A stretch of 5,950 bases of DNA from Brevundimonas sp. (lineage in GTDB: Bacteria; Pseudomonadota; Alphaproteobacteria; Caulobacterales; Caulobacteraceae): positions 1 through 5,950 of the forward strand of contig JALAGW010000264.1 in NCBI GenBank assembly GCA_022712235.1, read 5' to 3'. The stretch's first letter is position 1. Each line of letters opens with the position of its first letter. The notes under the pieces were generated by a model. That model was not told where the DNA came from and searched no databases. It worked only from the letters and a program-made list of their open reading frames with translations. Shown here in pieces: positions 1 to 4,814 of the stretch. The translations under genes were made by a program, and so were the position numbers.

Positions 1-330
1 ACGCGGGATGGGCTCGCCGACCGGGCAGCCCTTGGACCCGGCCGGGGTCGAGCCCAGATGAGCGCAGCCGTTCACCGCCTTCAGCACCTCGTCCAGACGG
101 ATGGTCTCGGGCTGACGCAGCAGCCAAGACCCGCCCGAGGCGCCGGGGCGCGTGGCGATCAGTCCCGCCTTGGCCAGCAGGGCCGTCACCCGGCGGATGA
201 CCACAGGATTGGTCGGCACCGAGGCGGCCAGGACGGCGCTGGGCGCGGCGTCGGCGGCCGAATAGGCGCCCTTGTGGGCCAGATAGGCCAGGGCGTGGGC
301 GGCGACGGGGAATTTCTGGCTGTCAGACAT
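1..330 (-). CDS. Rrf2-family transcriptional regulator, C-terminus beyond window
   Basis: The reverse strand from the ATG at 330 reads through 110 codons without a stop and leaves the window, so the C-terminal part is missing (family members are usually about 135-160 residues). The start MSDSQKFPVAAHALAYLAH is the typical Rrf2 first helix. A winged helix-turn-helix follows: roughly residues 30-56 carry the recognition region (TNPVVIRRVTALLAKAGLI), then the wing RPGASGGSWLL (61-71) and the LDEVLKAVNG helix (79-88). Two cysteines are visible, C89 and C102, the second in a CPVG motif. IscR and NsrR use three closely spaced cysteines for an iron-sulfur cluster. The C89/C102 spacing and CPVG look more like the YwnA-type branch, so a redox or cluster-free sensor is as likely as an Fe-S one. 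The only Shine-Dalgarno candidate (GGAG, complement of 342-345) is 11 nt from the ATG, which is rather far. Rrf2 proteins are cytoplasmic dimeric repressors that often control their own gene. The targets are unknown. Confidence 0.88.
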   Translation of the reverse strand, partial: MSDSQKFPVAAHALAYLAHKGAYSAADAAPSAVLAASVPTNPVVIRRVTALLAKAGLIATRPGASGGSWLLRQPETIRLDEVLKAVNGCAHLGSTPAGSKGCPVGEPIPR

Positions 331-348
331 CTTGATCAATGCTCCAGA

Positions 349-368
349 CCGGAAGGTAGGGCTTCCGG
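349..368. promoter_or_regulatory. perfect 7-6-7 inverted repeat upstream of the Rrf2 gene
   Basis: CCGGAAG (349-355) and CTTCCGG (362-368) are exact reverse complements separated by six bases. The element ends 18 bp before the Rrf2 start codon, where an autoregulatory operator would lie. No T-run follows it on either strand, so an intrinsic terminator for the upstream phosphotransferase gene is unlikely. An operator bound by the Rrf2 protein is an inference. A 5'-leader hairpin is the alternative. Confidence 0.45.
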
Positions 369-373
369 CGCCG

Positions 374-412
374 TTTCACAAATCTAACCGCAACAAAAAC
401 TGTTTTAATTAT
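374..412 (-). promoter_or_regulatory. AT-rich island, probable promoter region of the Rrf2 gene
   Basis: This stretch is about three quarters A/T, in sharp contrast to the GC-rich coding DNA on both sides, and it lies between the phosphotransferase stop and the Rrf2 start. It contains the palindrome AAAAC-T-GTTTT (396-406). On the minus strand GTTAGATT (381-388) partly matches the Caulobacter housekeeping -10 pattern GCTANAWC, but I found no good -35 at the right distance. The location supports a promoter. The exact hexamers are not settled. Confidence 0.35.
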
Positions 413-421
413 CGCCAAGCT

Positions 422-1495
422 TCACGCCCCGGCCTTGCGGGCGAAGCTCCAGGCCGCCTTCGACAGGGGTCCGACCTGGGCCGCCATGGTCTTCGCATGA
501 GCGCTGGCGGCGGTCCCGTCGCGCACCCGCCCGGCGATGCCCTGACAGATGGCCGCCAGTCGGAACAGGTTGTAGGCGAACAGCCAGTCCAGATTCTGCG
601 GCGCCGCCGTCCCGGTCTTCTCGGCATAGCGTTCGACCGTCTCCTCGACCGAGGGAATGCCCAGGGCCTTCAGGTCCGCCCCCGCCAGCCCGTTCCTCAG
701 CGACGCCGGAATGACCCAGGCGATCAGCAGATAGGAGAAGTCGGCCATGGGATCGCCCAGGGTCGACAGCTCCCAGTCCAGCACCGCCCTCACCTTCGCC
801 TCGACCGGGTCGAGGATCATGTTGTCCAGACGGAAGTCGCCGTGAACGATCCGCGTCGGTCCTTCCGGCGGCAGGCTGTCGGGCAGGAAGGCGATCAATC
901 GGTCCATGGCCGGGACGGGGTCGATCTCGCTGGCCCGATACTGCTTGGTCCAGCGCCCGACCTGACGGCCGAAATAATTGCCCGGCCTGCCGTAGTCGCC
1001 CAGGCCGATGGCGGCGGGATTGAAGGCGTGCAGGGCCGCCAGCGTATCCGTCTGCGCCTCATAGACGGCTCGCCGCTCGGCGGGCTGCAGTCCCGGCAGC
1101 TTCAAGTCCCAGAAGACCCGCCCCTCGACCTTATCCATGACATAGAAGATGGAGCCGATGACAGCTTCGTCCGTGCACAGAGCATAGGGCCGCGCCACCG
1201 GAAAGCCTTGCTGGTGCAGGGCCGAGATGACGGTGAATTCGCGGTCCACGGCGTGGGCGCTGGCCAGCAGGGTTCCCGGCGGCTTCCTGCGCAAGACATA
1301 GGTCCGGCCCGGCGTGGTCAGCTCATAGGTCGGGTTCGACTGCCCGCCCTTGAACTGGCGAAGGGTCAGCGGCCCGGCATAGCCCTCGACATTGGCGCTC
1401 AGCCAGGCGTCCAGCGCCGCCTCGTCGAGGCGATAGCGTTCATCGACCTCGCGCGTGCCGGAAAAGGCGGATTGCGCGTCCAGACTGTCAGTCAT
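422..1495 (-). CDS. ACAD10/LvaA-like phosphotransferase (APH-type kinase fold)
   Basis: This 357-residue cytoplasmic protein belongs to the aminoglycoside phosphotransferase/choline kinase superfamily, in the subgroup matching the N-terminal kinase domain of ACAD10 and ACAD11. Visible motifs are the nucleotide loop FKGGQSNPTYEL (48-59), YVLRRKPPG (66-74) in the ATP-lysine strand, DREF with a helix-C type glutamate (E86), the catalytic loop HGDFRLDN (218-225; D220 the likely base, N225 a metal ligand), and DWELSTLGDPMADFSYLL (240-257; D240 the Mg-binding aspartate). All expected catalytic residues are present, so it should be active. Characterised relatives such as Pseudomonas LvaA phosphorylate the 4-hydroxyl of 4-hydroxyacyl-CoAs. 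A hydroxyacyl-CoA substrate is therefore inferred here, and antibiotic resistance is unlikely. The ATG at 1495 has a strong GGGGGAG site 7 nt upstream. glpK ends 40 bp upstream on the same strand, suggesting cotranscription. No acyl-CoA dehydrogenase partner is in the window. Confidence 0.88.
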   Translation of the reverse strand: MTDSLDAQSAFSGTREVDERYRLDEAALDAWLSANVEGYAGPLTLRQFKGGQSNPTYELTTPGRTYVLRRKPPGTLLASAHAVDREFTVISALHQQGFPVARPYALCTDEAVIGSIFYVMDKVEGRVFWDLKLPGLQPAERRAVYEAQTDTLAALHAFNPAAIGLGDYGRPGNYFGRQVGRWTKQYRASEIDPVPAMDRLIAFLPDSLPPEGPTRIVHGDFRLDNMILDPVEAKVRAVLDWELSTLGDPMADFSYLLIAWVIPASLRNGLAGADLKALGIPSVEETVERYAEKTGTAAPQNLDWLFAYNLFRLAAICQGIAGRVRDGTAASAHAKTMAAQVGPLSKAAWSFARKAGA

Positions 1496-1502
1496 GTCTC
1501 GT

Positions 1503-1509
1503 CTCCCCC
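1503..1509 (-). promoter_or_regulatory. ribosome binding site of the phosphotransferase gene
   Basis: On the minus strand GGGGGAG lies 7 nt before the ATG at 1495. It fixes that start and gives the gene independent, strong translation initiation although it follows glpK by only 40 bp. Confidence 0.6.
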
Positions 1510-1535
1510 GCCGACGCTCTGCGGCGCGCGTGCGA

Positions 1536-3044
1536 TCATTCGGCAGCGATGATGGCGGCCTTCACCGCCCCGCGCCAGCCTTTCAGCAGGCGCGCCCGCT
1601 CCGCCTCGCCCATGTGCGGGCGCCAGACGGCGGGGGCCTCGGCGGGCGCGGTCCACAGTTCGGGCGTCAGGCCGACGCCGAAGGCCGCCAGCCGCGCCGC
1701 GCCCATGGCCGTCATCTCCTGAAAGGCAGGGCGCTCGACCTCGACCTCGCAGATGTCGGCGACGAACTGCATGGCGAAGGCGTTGGCGGTGACCCCGCCG
1801 TCGACCTTGAGCCGGGTCAGGGCCGGCGCCCCGTCCGTATTCAGGGCGTCCAGCAGGTCACGGGTCTGATAGGCCAGGCTCTCCAGCGCCGCCCGGACGA
1901 AGTGGGCCGGGCCGCTGTCGCGGGTCAGGCCGATGACGGTTCCCCGCGCCTCGGGCCGCCACCACGGCGCGCCCAGACCGGTGAAGCCGGGAACCAGATA
2001 GACCCCGCCGTTGTCCTTCAGCGTCTGGGCCATGGCCTCGGACTGACGCGAGTCCGAGATGACCTTCAGCCCGTCGCGCAGCCACTGGATCGCCGACCCG
2101 GCCGAGAAGATGGAGCCTTCCAGGGCATAGGCGACGTGATCATTCCTTTTTTGGCCGACCGCATATCCCAATGTGCCCAGCAGCCGCGAGGTCGAGGCCA
2201 CCGGCGCCTCCCCGACATTGGCGACCAGAAAGGCCCCGGTGCCATAGGTGATCTTGGCGTCGCCGGCCTGCAACGCCCCATGCCCGACCAGGGCCGCCTG
2301 CTGGTCCCCCGCCGACCCGTGGATCGGCAGGGCTCGCCCGAACAGGCTGGCGTCGCAGTCGCCCAGATGATCGGCGCAACCCCGGATCTCGGGCAGGGCC
2401 TGCACAGGCACATTGAACAGGTCGCACAGGTCCGCGCGCCATTGCAGGGTCTTCAGATCCATCAGGCTGGTGCGGCTGGCGTTGGTGGCGTCGGTGACGT
2501 GGCTAGCGCCCCCCGTCAGCTTCCAGATCAGCCAGGCGTCGATGGTGCCCAGCCTGACCTCGCCCCTGGCCGCCCGCTCCCGCGCCCCCGGCACGGCGTC
2601 CAGCAGCCAGGCGTATTTCGAGGCCGAGAAATAGGGATCGAGGATCAGGCCGGTCGACGCCTGCACCGCCGCCTCATTTCCCTCCGACGCCAGACGGGTC
2701 GTCAAATCCGCCGTGCGCCGATCCTGCCAGACGATGGCGCGGTGCAGGGGCTCGCCGGTCGTCGCATCCCAGATGACCGAGGTCTCGCGCTGGTTGGTGA
2801 TGCCCACGGCGGCGAAACGGCCGACGCCGCCCGCCTTCCTCACCACCTCGCGACAGGTCTGCAGGGTCGCGCGCCAGATCTCGGCCGCGTCATGCTCGAC
2901 CCAGCCCGACTGCGGAAAGTGCTGGGCCAGCTCGATCTGGCTGACGGCGACGGCGCTGAACGAACCGGACGACGAGACTTCAAACGCGATGGCCCGCGTC
3001 GAGGTGGTGCCCTGGTCGATGGCGAGGATCATGTTCGCTTGCAT
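1536..3044 (-). CDS. glpK: glycerol kinase
   Basis: This 502-residue FGGY-family kinase phosphorylates glycerol to sn-glycerol 3-phosphate with ATP in the cytoplasm. It has the same length as E. coli GlpK and is collinear with it. The N-terminal phosphate loop is DQGTTSTRA (10-18). NQRETSVIWD (84-93) supplies the glycerol-binding R86 and E87, Y138 follows in DPYFSASKYAWLLD, and TDATNASRTSLMD spans 184-196. AGDQQAALVGHG (245-256) carries the catalytic base D247, TYGTGAF holds F272, and ALEGSIFSAGSAIQWLRD (307-324) is the second FGGY signature. VPGFTGLGAPWW (351-362) and the ATP-side DGGVTAN (415-421) complete the set. The loop before D247 (ASLFGRALP, 232-240) differs from the E. coli fructose-bisphosphate loop, so that feedback is probably absent. 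ATG 3044 is chosen over the internal ATG at 3032 because a -10-like hexamer is placed for a leaderless message. Neither ATG has a Shine-Dalgarno. The frame stays open upstream across the divergent dehydratase gene, but that extension is antisense and not real. glpF and glpD are not adjacent. Confidence 0.96.
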   Translation of the reverse strand: MQANMILAIDQGTTSTRAIAFEVSSSGSFSAVAVSQIELAQHFPQSGWVEHDAAEIWRATLQTCREVVRKAGGVGRFAAVGITNQRETSVIWDATTGEPLHRAIVWQDRRTADLTTRLASEGNEAAVQASTGLILDPYFSASKYAWLLDAVPGARERAARGEVRLGTIDAWLIWKLTGGASHVTDATNASRTSLMDLKTLQWRADLCDLFNVPVQALPEIRGCADHLGDCDASLFGRALPIHGSAGDQQAALVGHGALQAGDAKITYGTGAFLVANVGEAPVASTSRLLGTLGYAVGQKRNDHVAYALEGSIFSAGSAIQWLRDGLKVISDSRQSEAMAQTLKDNGGVYLVPGFTGLGAPWWRPEARGTVIGLTRDSGPAHFVRAALESLAYQTRDLLDALNTDGAPALTRLKVDGGVTANAFAMQFVADICEVEVERPAFQEMTAMGAARLAAFGVGLTPELWTAPAEAPAVWRPHMGEAERARLLKGWRGAVKAAIIAAE

Positions 3045-3051
3045 GAGGAGA

Positions 3052-3080
3052 GTTATGCAGAAGCGCAGGCTCAGCGTAAG
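3052..3080 (-). promoter_or_regulatory. candidate promoter for leaderless glpK mRNA
   Basis: On the minus strand CTTACG (3080-3075) and CATAAC (3057-3052) are 17 nt apart. They match the -35 TTGACG and -10 TATAAT patterns at 4 of 6 positions each. The -10 ends 7 nt before the ATG at 3044, so transcription would begin at or next to the start codon. This agrees with the absence of any Shine-Dalgarno. The -35 overlaps the ribosome binding site of the divergent dehydratase gene. Confidence 0.35.
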
Positions 3081-3084
3081 AGGA
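3078..3084 (+). promoter_or_regulatory. ribosome binding site of the dehydratase gene
   Basis: AAGAGGA lies 5 nt before the ATG at 3090 and decides the start. The same reading frame is open far upstream, but only as antisense to glpK, and it has no in-frame ATG close by. Confidence 0.6.
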
Positions 3085-3089
3085 AACCT

Positions 3090-4064
3090 ATGCATACGCC
3101 CAGCTTCCAAGGCGTCCTCGACGCCGCCCGCCAGATCGCCCCCGCCGCCGTCCGCACGCCGCTGATCGAGCATCCGGCCCTGAACGCCGCCGTGGGCGGT
3201 CGCGTCCTGATGAAGGCCGAGACCCTGCAGGTCGCGGGCGCCTTCAAGTTTCGCGGCGCCTATAACCGCGTCAGCCGCCTGACGGATGAAGAGAAGACGC
3301 GCGGCGTCGTGGCCTATTCCTCGGGCAATCACGCGCAAGGCGTGGCCGCCGCCGCTCAAGCCGTGGGAACCCGCGCCCTGATCGTCATGCCGTCGGACAG
3401 CCCGACGGTTAAGGTCGAGGGCGTGCGCGCCTTCGGCGGCGAGGTGCGCTTCTACGACCGCTGGAGCGAGAGCCGCGAGGCCATCGGCGCCGAGATCGCG
3501 GCGGAGCGCGGCTCCCTCCTGGTCCCGCCCTTCGACGATCCCTTCGTCATCGAGGGCCAGGGCACGGTCGGTCTGGAGATGCTGGAGCAGGCGGGCGTGC
3601 CCATGGACCAGCTGCTGTGCGGGGCCTCGGGCGGCGGCCTGATCGCCGGGCTCAATCTGGTCATGGCCGAGCAGAGCCCCGACACCCGCGTCATCGTGGT
3701 CGAGCCCGAGGCCTTCGACGACACCCGCCGCTCGCTGGAAGCCGGCGGAAGGGTCGCCCACCCGCAGGGCGCGCCGTCCATCTGCGACGCCCTGATGGCG
3801 CCCATGCCGGGCGAACTGACATGGCCGATCAACCGTCGCCTCGCCGGGGCCGCGACCGTCTCCGACGCCGAGGTGGCCGAGGCCATGCGCTTCGCCTTCC
3901 GTTGGCTGAAGCTGGTGATCGAGCCGGGCGGCGCCGTCTCCCTGGCGGCTCTGTTGTCGGGCAAGGTCGCGGCCAAGGGCCTGACCACCGGGACCGTCCT
4001 GTCCGGCGGCAATGTCGATCCGGGCCTGTTCGCCGAGATCATCGAAGGACGGTTTGGGGCCTAG
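3090..4064 (+). CDS. PLP-dependent threonine/serine dehydratase
   Basis: This 324-residue fold-type II PLP enzyme has the length of catabolic, ACT-less threonine ammonia-lyases and serine racemases, and it lacks the C-terminal regulatory domain of biosynthetic IlvA. The expected reaction is deamination of L-threonine to 2-oxobutanoate and ammonia, or of serine to pyruvate, in the cytoplasm. K53 in GAFKFRGAYN (50-59) is the Schiff-base lysine. SSGNHAQGVA (78-87) is the substrate/PLP loop with N80, GASGGGLIAG (178-187) is the phosphate-binding glycine loop, and SGGN (305-308) carries the serine that contacts the pyridine nitrogen. EPEAFDD (205-211) matches the divalent-metal site of serine racemase and related dehydratases (E205, F209 carbonyl, D211). 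Threonine, serine and hydroxyaspartate dehydratases and serine racemases share these motifs, so the substrate cannot be fixed from sequence. The gene is divergent from glpK across only 45 bp and is followed by a large inverted repeat, so it is probably monocistronic. Confidence 0.92.
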   Translation: MHTPSFQGVLDAARQIAPAAVRTPLIEHPALNAAVGGRVLMKAETLQVAGAFKFRGAYNRVSRLTDEEKTRGVVAYSSGNHAQGVAAAAQAVGTRALIVMPSDSPTVKVEGVRAFGGEVRFYDRWSESREAIGAEIAAERGSLLVPPFDDPFVIEGQGTVGLEMLEQAGVPMDQLLCGASGGGLIAGLNLVMAEQSPDTRVIVVEPEAFDDTRRSLEAGGRVAHPQGAPSICDALMAPMPGELTWPINRRLAGAATVSDAEVAEAMRFAFRWLKLVIEPGGAVSLAALLSGKVAAKGLTTGTVLSGGNVDPGLFAEIIEGRFGA

Positions 4065-4071
4065 TTTCCTG

Positions 4072-4189
4072 CCGTCATCCCGGGGCCGCGCAGCGGAACC
4101 CGGGACCCAGACGTCTAAACCGCTCACCGCCGCTGAAGACTCAACCGCCTGGGTCCCGGATCAGCCTTTCAGGCTGTCCGGGATGACGG
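4072..4189. repeat. 118-bp branched inverted repeat, dispersed intergenic-element type
   Basis: The outer arms are a perfect 12-bp inverted pair, CCGTCATCCCGG (4072-4083) and its complement (4178-4189). A second perfect 11-bp pair, CCGGGACCCAG (4100-4110) and its complement (4149-4159), is nested inside. The spacer on each side forms its own small hairpin: CCGC-GCA-GCGG (4086-4096) on the left and AGCCT-TTC-AGGCT (4163-4175) on the right. The 38-nt centre contains a weak GTCT/AGAC pair (4113-4116 and 4137-4140). The folded RNA or DNA would be a cross-like shape. It starts 7 bp after the dehydratase stop. No T-run follows it, so it is not a classical terminator, but it may stabilise or end the upstream mRNA. 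Ends of this sequence are familiar to me from intergenic repeats in alphaproteobacteria. I see no clear target-site duplication. Confidence 0.8.
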
Positions 4190-4216
4190 AAAAAGAGGTC
4201 TCTTGCGCCCGTCCGC

Positions 4217-4236
4217 GACGCAGGCAAGGCTGCGTC
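4217..4236. promoter_or_regulatory. perfect 7-6-7 inverted repeat before the MaoC-like gene
   Basis: GACGCAG (4217-4223) and CTGCGTC (4230-4236) are exact reverse complements around a six-base loop. The element ends 4 bp before the Shine-Dalgarno of the hydratase gene. It could be an operator or a leader hairpin affecting ribosome access. The bases after it are AAACGGAGG rather than a T-run, so it is not a Rho-independent terminator. Confidence 0.45.
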
Positions 4237-4240
4237 AAAC

Positions 4241-4247
4241 GGAGGGG
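4241..4247 (+). promoter_or_regulatory. ribosome binding site of the MaoC-like gene
   Basis: GGAGGGG begins at 4241. Its GGAGG core leaves 7 nt to the ATG at 4253, a near-ideal arrangement that decides this start. Confidence 0.65.
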
Positions 4248-4252
4248 CCCCG

Positions 4253-4720
4253 ATGACGAAGCCGAGCGATCTGCCATCCCTGATCGGCCAGGAGGTCGGC
4301 GTCAGCCGCTGGATAGAGGTCGATCAGGCCCGCATCGACGCCTTCGCCCGGATCACCGAGGACGAGCAGTTCATCCACGTCGATCCCGAACGGGCCAGGG
4401 CGACGCTCTTCGGCGGGACCATTGCGCATGGGTTCCTGACGCTCAGCCTGGCCTCGGCCATGAGCTATGACGCCGTCGCCCCGCTGGACGGCATGGTCAT
4501 GGGGGTCAACTACGGCTTCGACAAGCTGCGCTTCCTCGCCCCGGTCCCGGCCGGATCAAGGGTGCGCGGCCGCTTCAGGCTGCTGTCCGCCGAGGACAAG
4601 GGAAGTCAGGACGGCGTGACCCGCTGGCTGCTGAAGCACGAACTGACCGTCGAGATCGAGGACGCCGACAAGCCGGCCCTGATCGCCGAATGGCTGGGCA
4701 TGCAGATGGCGCAGGGCTGA
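4253..4720 (+). CDS. MaoC/NodN-like (R)-specific enoyl-CoA hydratase
   Basis: This 155-residue protein has a single hot-dog domain, the usual size for the MaoC/NodN/PhaJ family. The family adds water to trans-2-enoyl-CoAs to give (R)-3-hydroxyacyl-CoAs, linking fatty-acid degradation to polyhydroxyalkanoate precursors or acting in side-chain catabolism. The hydratase motif is ITEDEQFIHVDPERA (34-48). D37 and H42 have the same spacing as the catalytic Asp/His pair of Aeromonas PhaJ, and GGTIAHGFLTLSL (54-66) is the conserved loop against the substrate. NYGFDKLRFLAPVPAGSRVR (86-105) is the typical second half of the fold. No signal peptide or membrane segment is seen, so it should be cytoplasmic, probably a dimer. 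It stands alone between the branched repeat and the sensor kinase gene, which starts 94 bp downstream. The natural substrate is not evident. Confidence 0.9.
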   Translation: MTKPSDLPSLIGQEVGVSRWIEVDQARIDAFARITEDEQFIHVDPERARATLFGGTIAHGFLTLSLASAMSYDAVAPLDGMVMGVNYGFDKLRFLAPVPAGSRVRGRFRLLSAEDKGSQDGVTRWLLKHELTVEIEDADKPALIAEWLGMQMAQG

Positions 4721-4726
4721 GGCTCA

Positions 4727-4737
4727 CCCGTTTCGGG
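4727..4737 (+). other. small hairpin after the MaoC-like gene
   Basis: CCCG-TTT-CGGG forms a 4-bp stem directly after the hydratase stop codon. It has no following T-run and is too short to be called a terminator. The rest of the 94-bp gap up to 4814 shows only a loose CTGGA/TCCAG pair (4740-4744 and 4765-4769) and the next ribosome binding site. I could not identify a promoter for the sensor kinase gene there. Confidence 0.2.
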
Positions 4738-4800
4738 CGCTGGACAAGGGCGGAAGAACGGCGCTCCAGTCCTCAAAAAGCTCCGCATCCGGTCAGAACG

Positions 4801-4807
4801 AAGGAGG
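4801..4807 (+). promoter_or_regulatory. ribosome binding site of the MHYT sensor kinase gene
   Basis: AAGGAGG is a near-perfect anti-16S match 7 nt before the ATG at 4815 and fixes the start of the membrane domain. Confidence 0.7.
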
Positions 4808-4814
4808 CTGGATA

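Noticed and set aside
58..387. Plus-strand open frame over the start of the window
   Set aside because: It is antisense to the Rrf2 gene, whose helix-turn-helix is clear on the other strand.
422..1495. Aminoglycoside resistance gene
   Set aside because: The fold is shared, but the motifs (KGGQSNPTY, LRRKPPG, DWELSTLGDPMAD) are those of the ACAD10/LvaA metabolic subgroup.
332..1552. 406-codon plus-strand open frame
   Set aside because: It is antisense to the phosphotransferase, which carries full kinase motifs. The translation has no family features.
3030..3032. Internal ATG as the glpK start
   Set aside because: It is possible and would cost only four residues, but it has no ribosome site either. 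The promoter spacing favours 3044.
1455..3089. Plus-strand open frame running in phase into the dehydratase gene
   Set aside because: It is antisense to glpK, arginine/glycine/proline-rich with no recognisable domain, and exists because GC-rich codons rarely make stops. The dehydratase homology and ribosome site begin at 3078-3090.
3045..4127. Minus-strand upstream extension of the glpK frame
   Set aside because: It is antisense to the whole dehydratase gene and low in complexity. GlpK homologues begin at the DQGTT region, which fits a start at 3044.
4193..4204. AAGAG-GT-CTCTT dyad between the branched repeat and the hydratase gene
   Set aside because: It has only 5-bp arms with a 2-bp centre, is short enough to occur by chance, and is not placed near a start codon.
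4065..4252. Rho-independent terminator for the dehydratase
   Set aside because: The stems are strong, but none is followed by a T-run in the direction of transcription.
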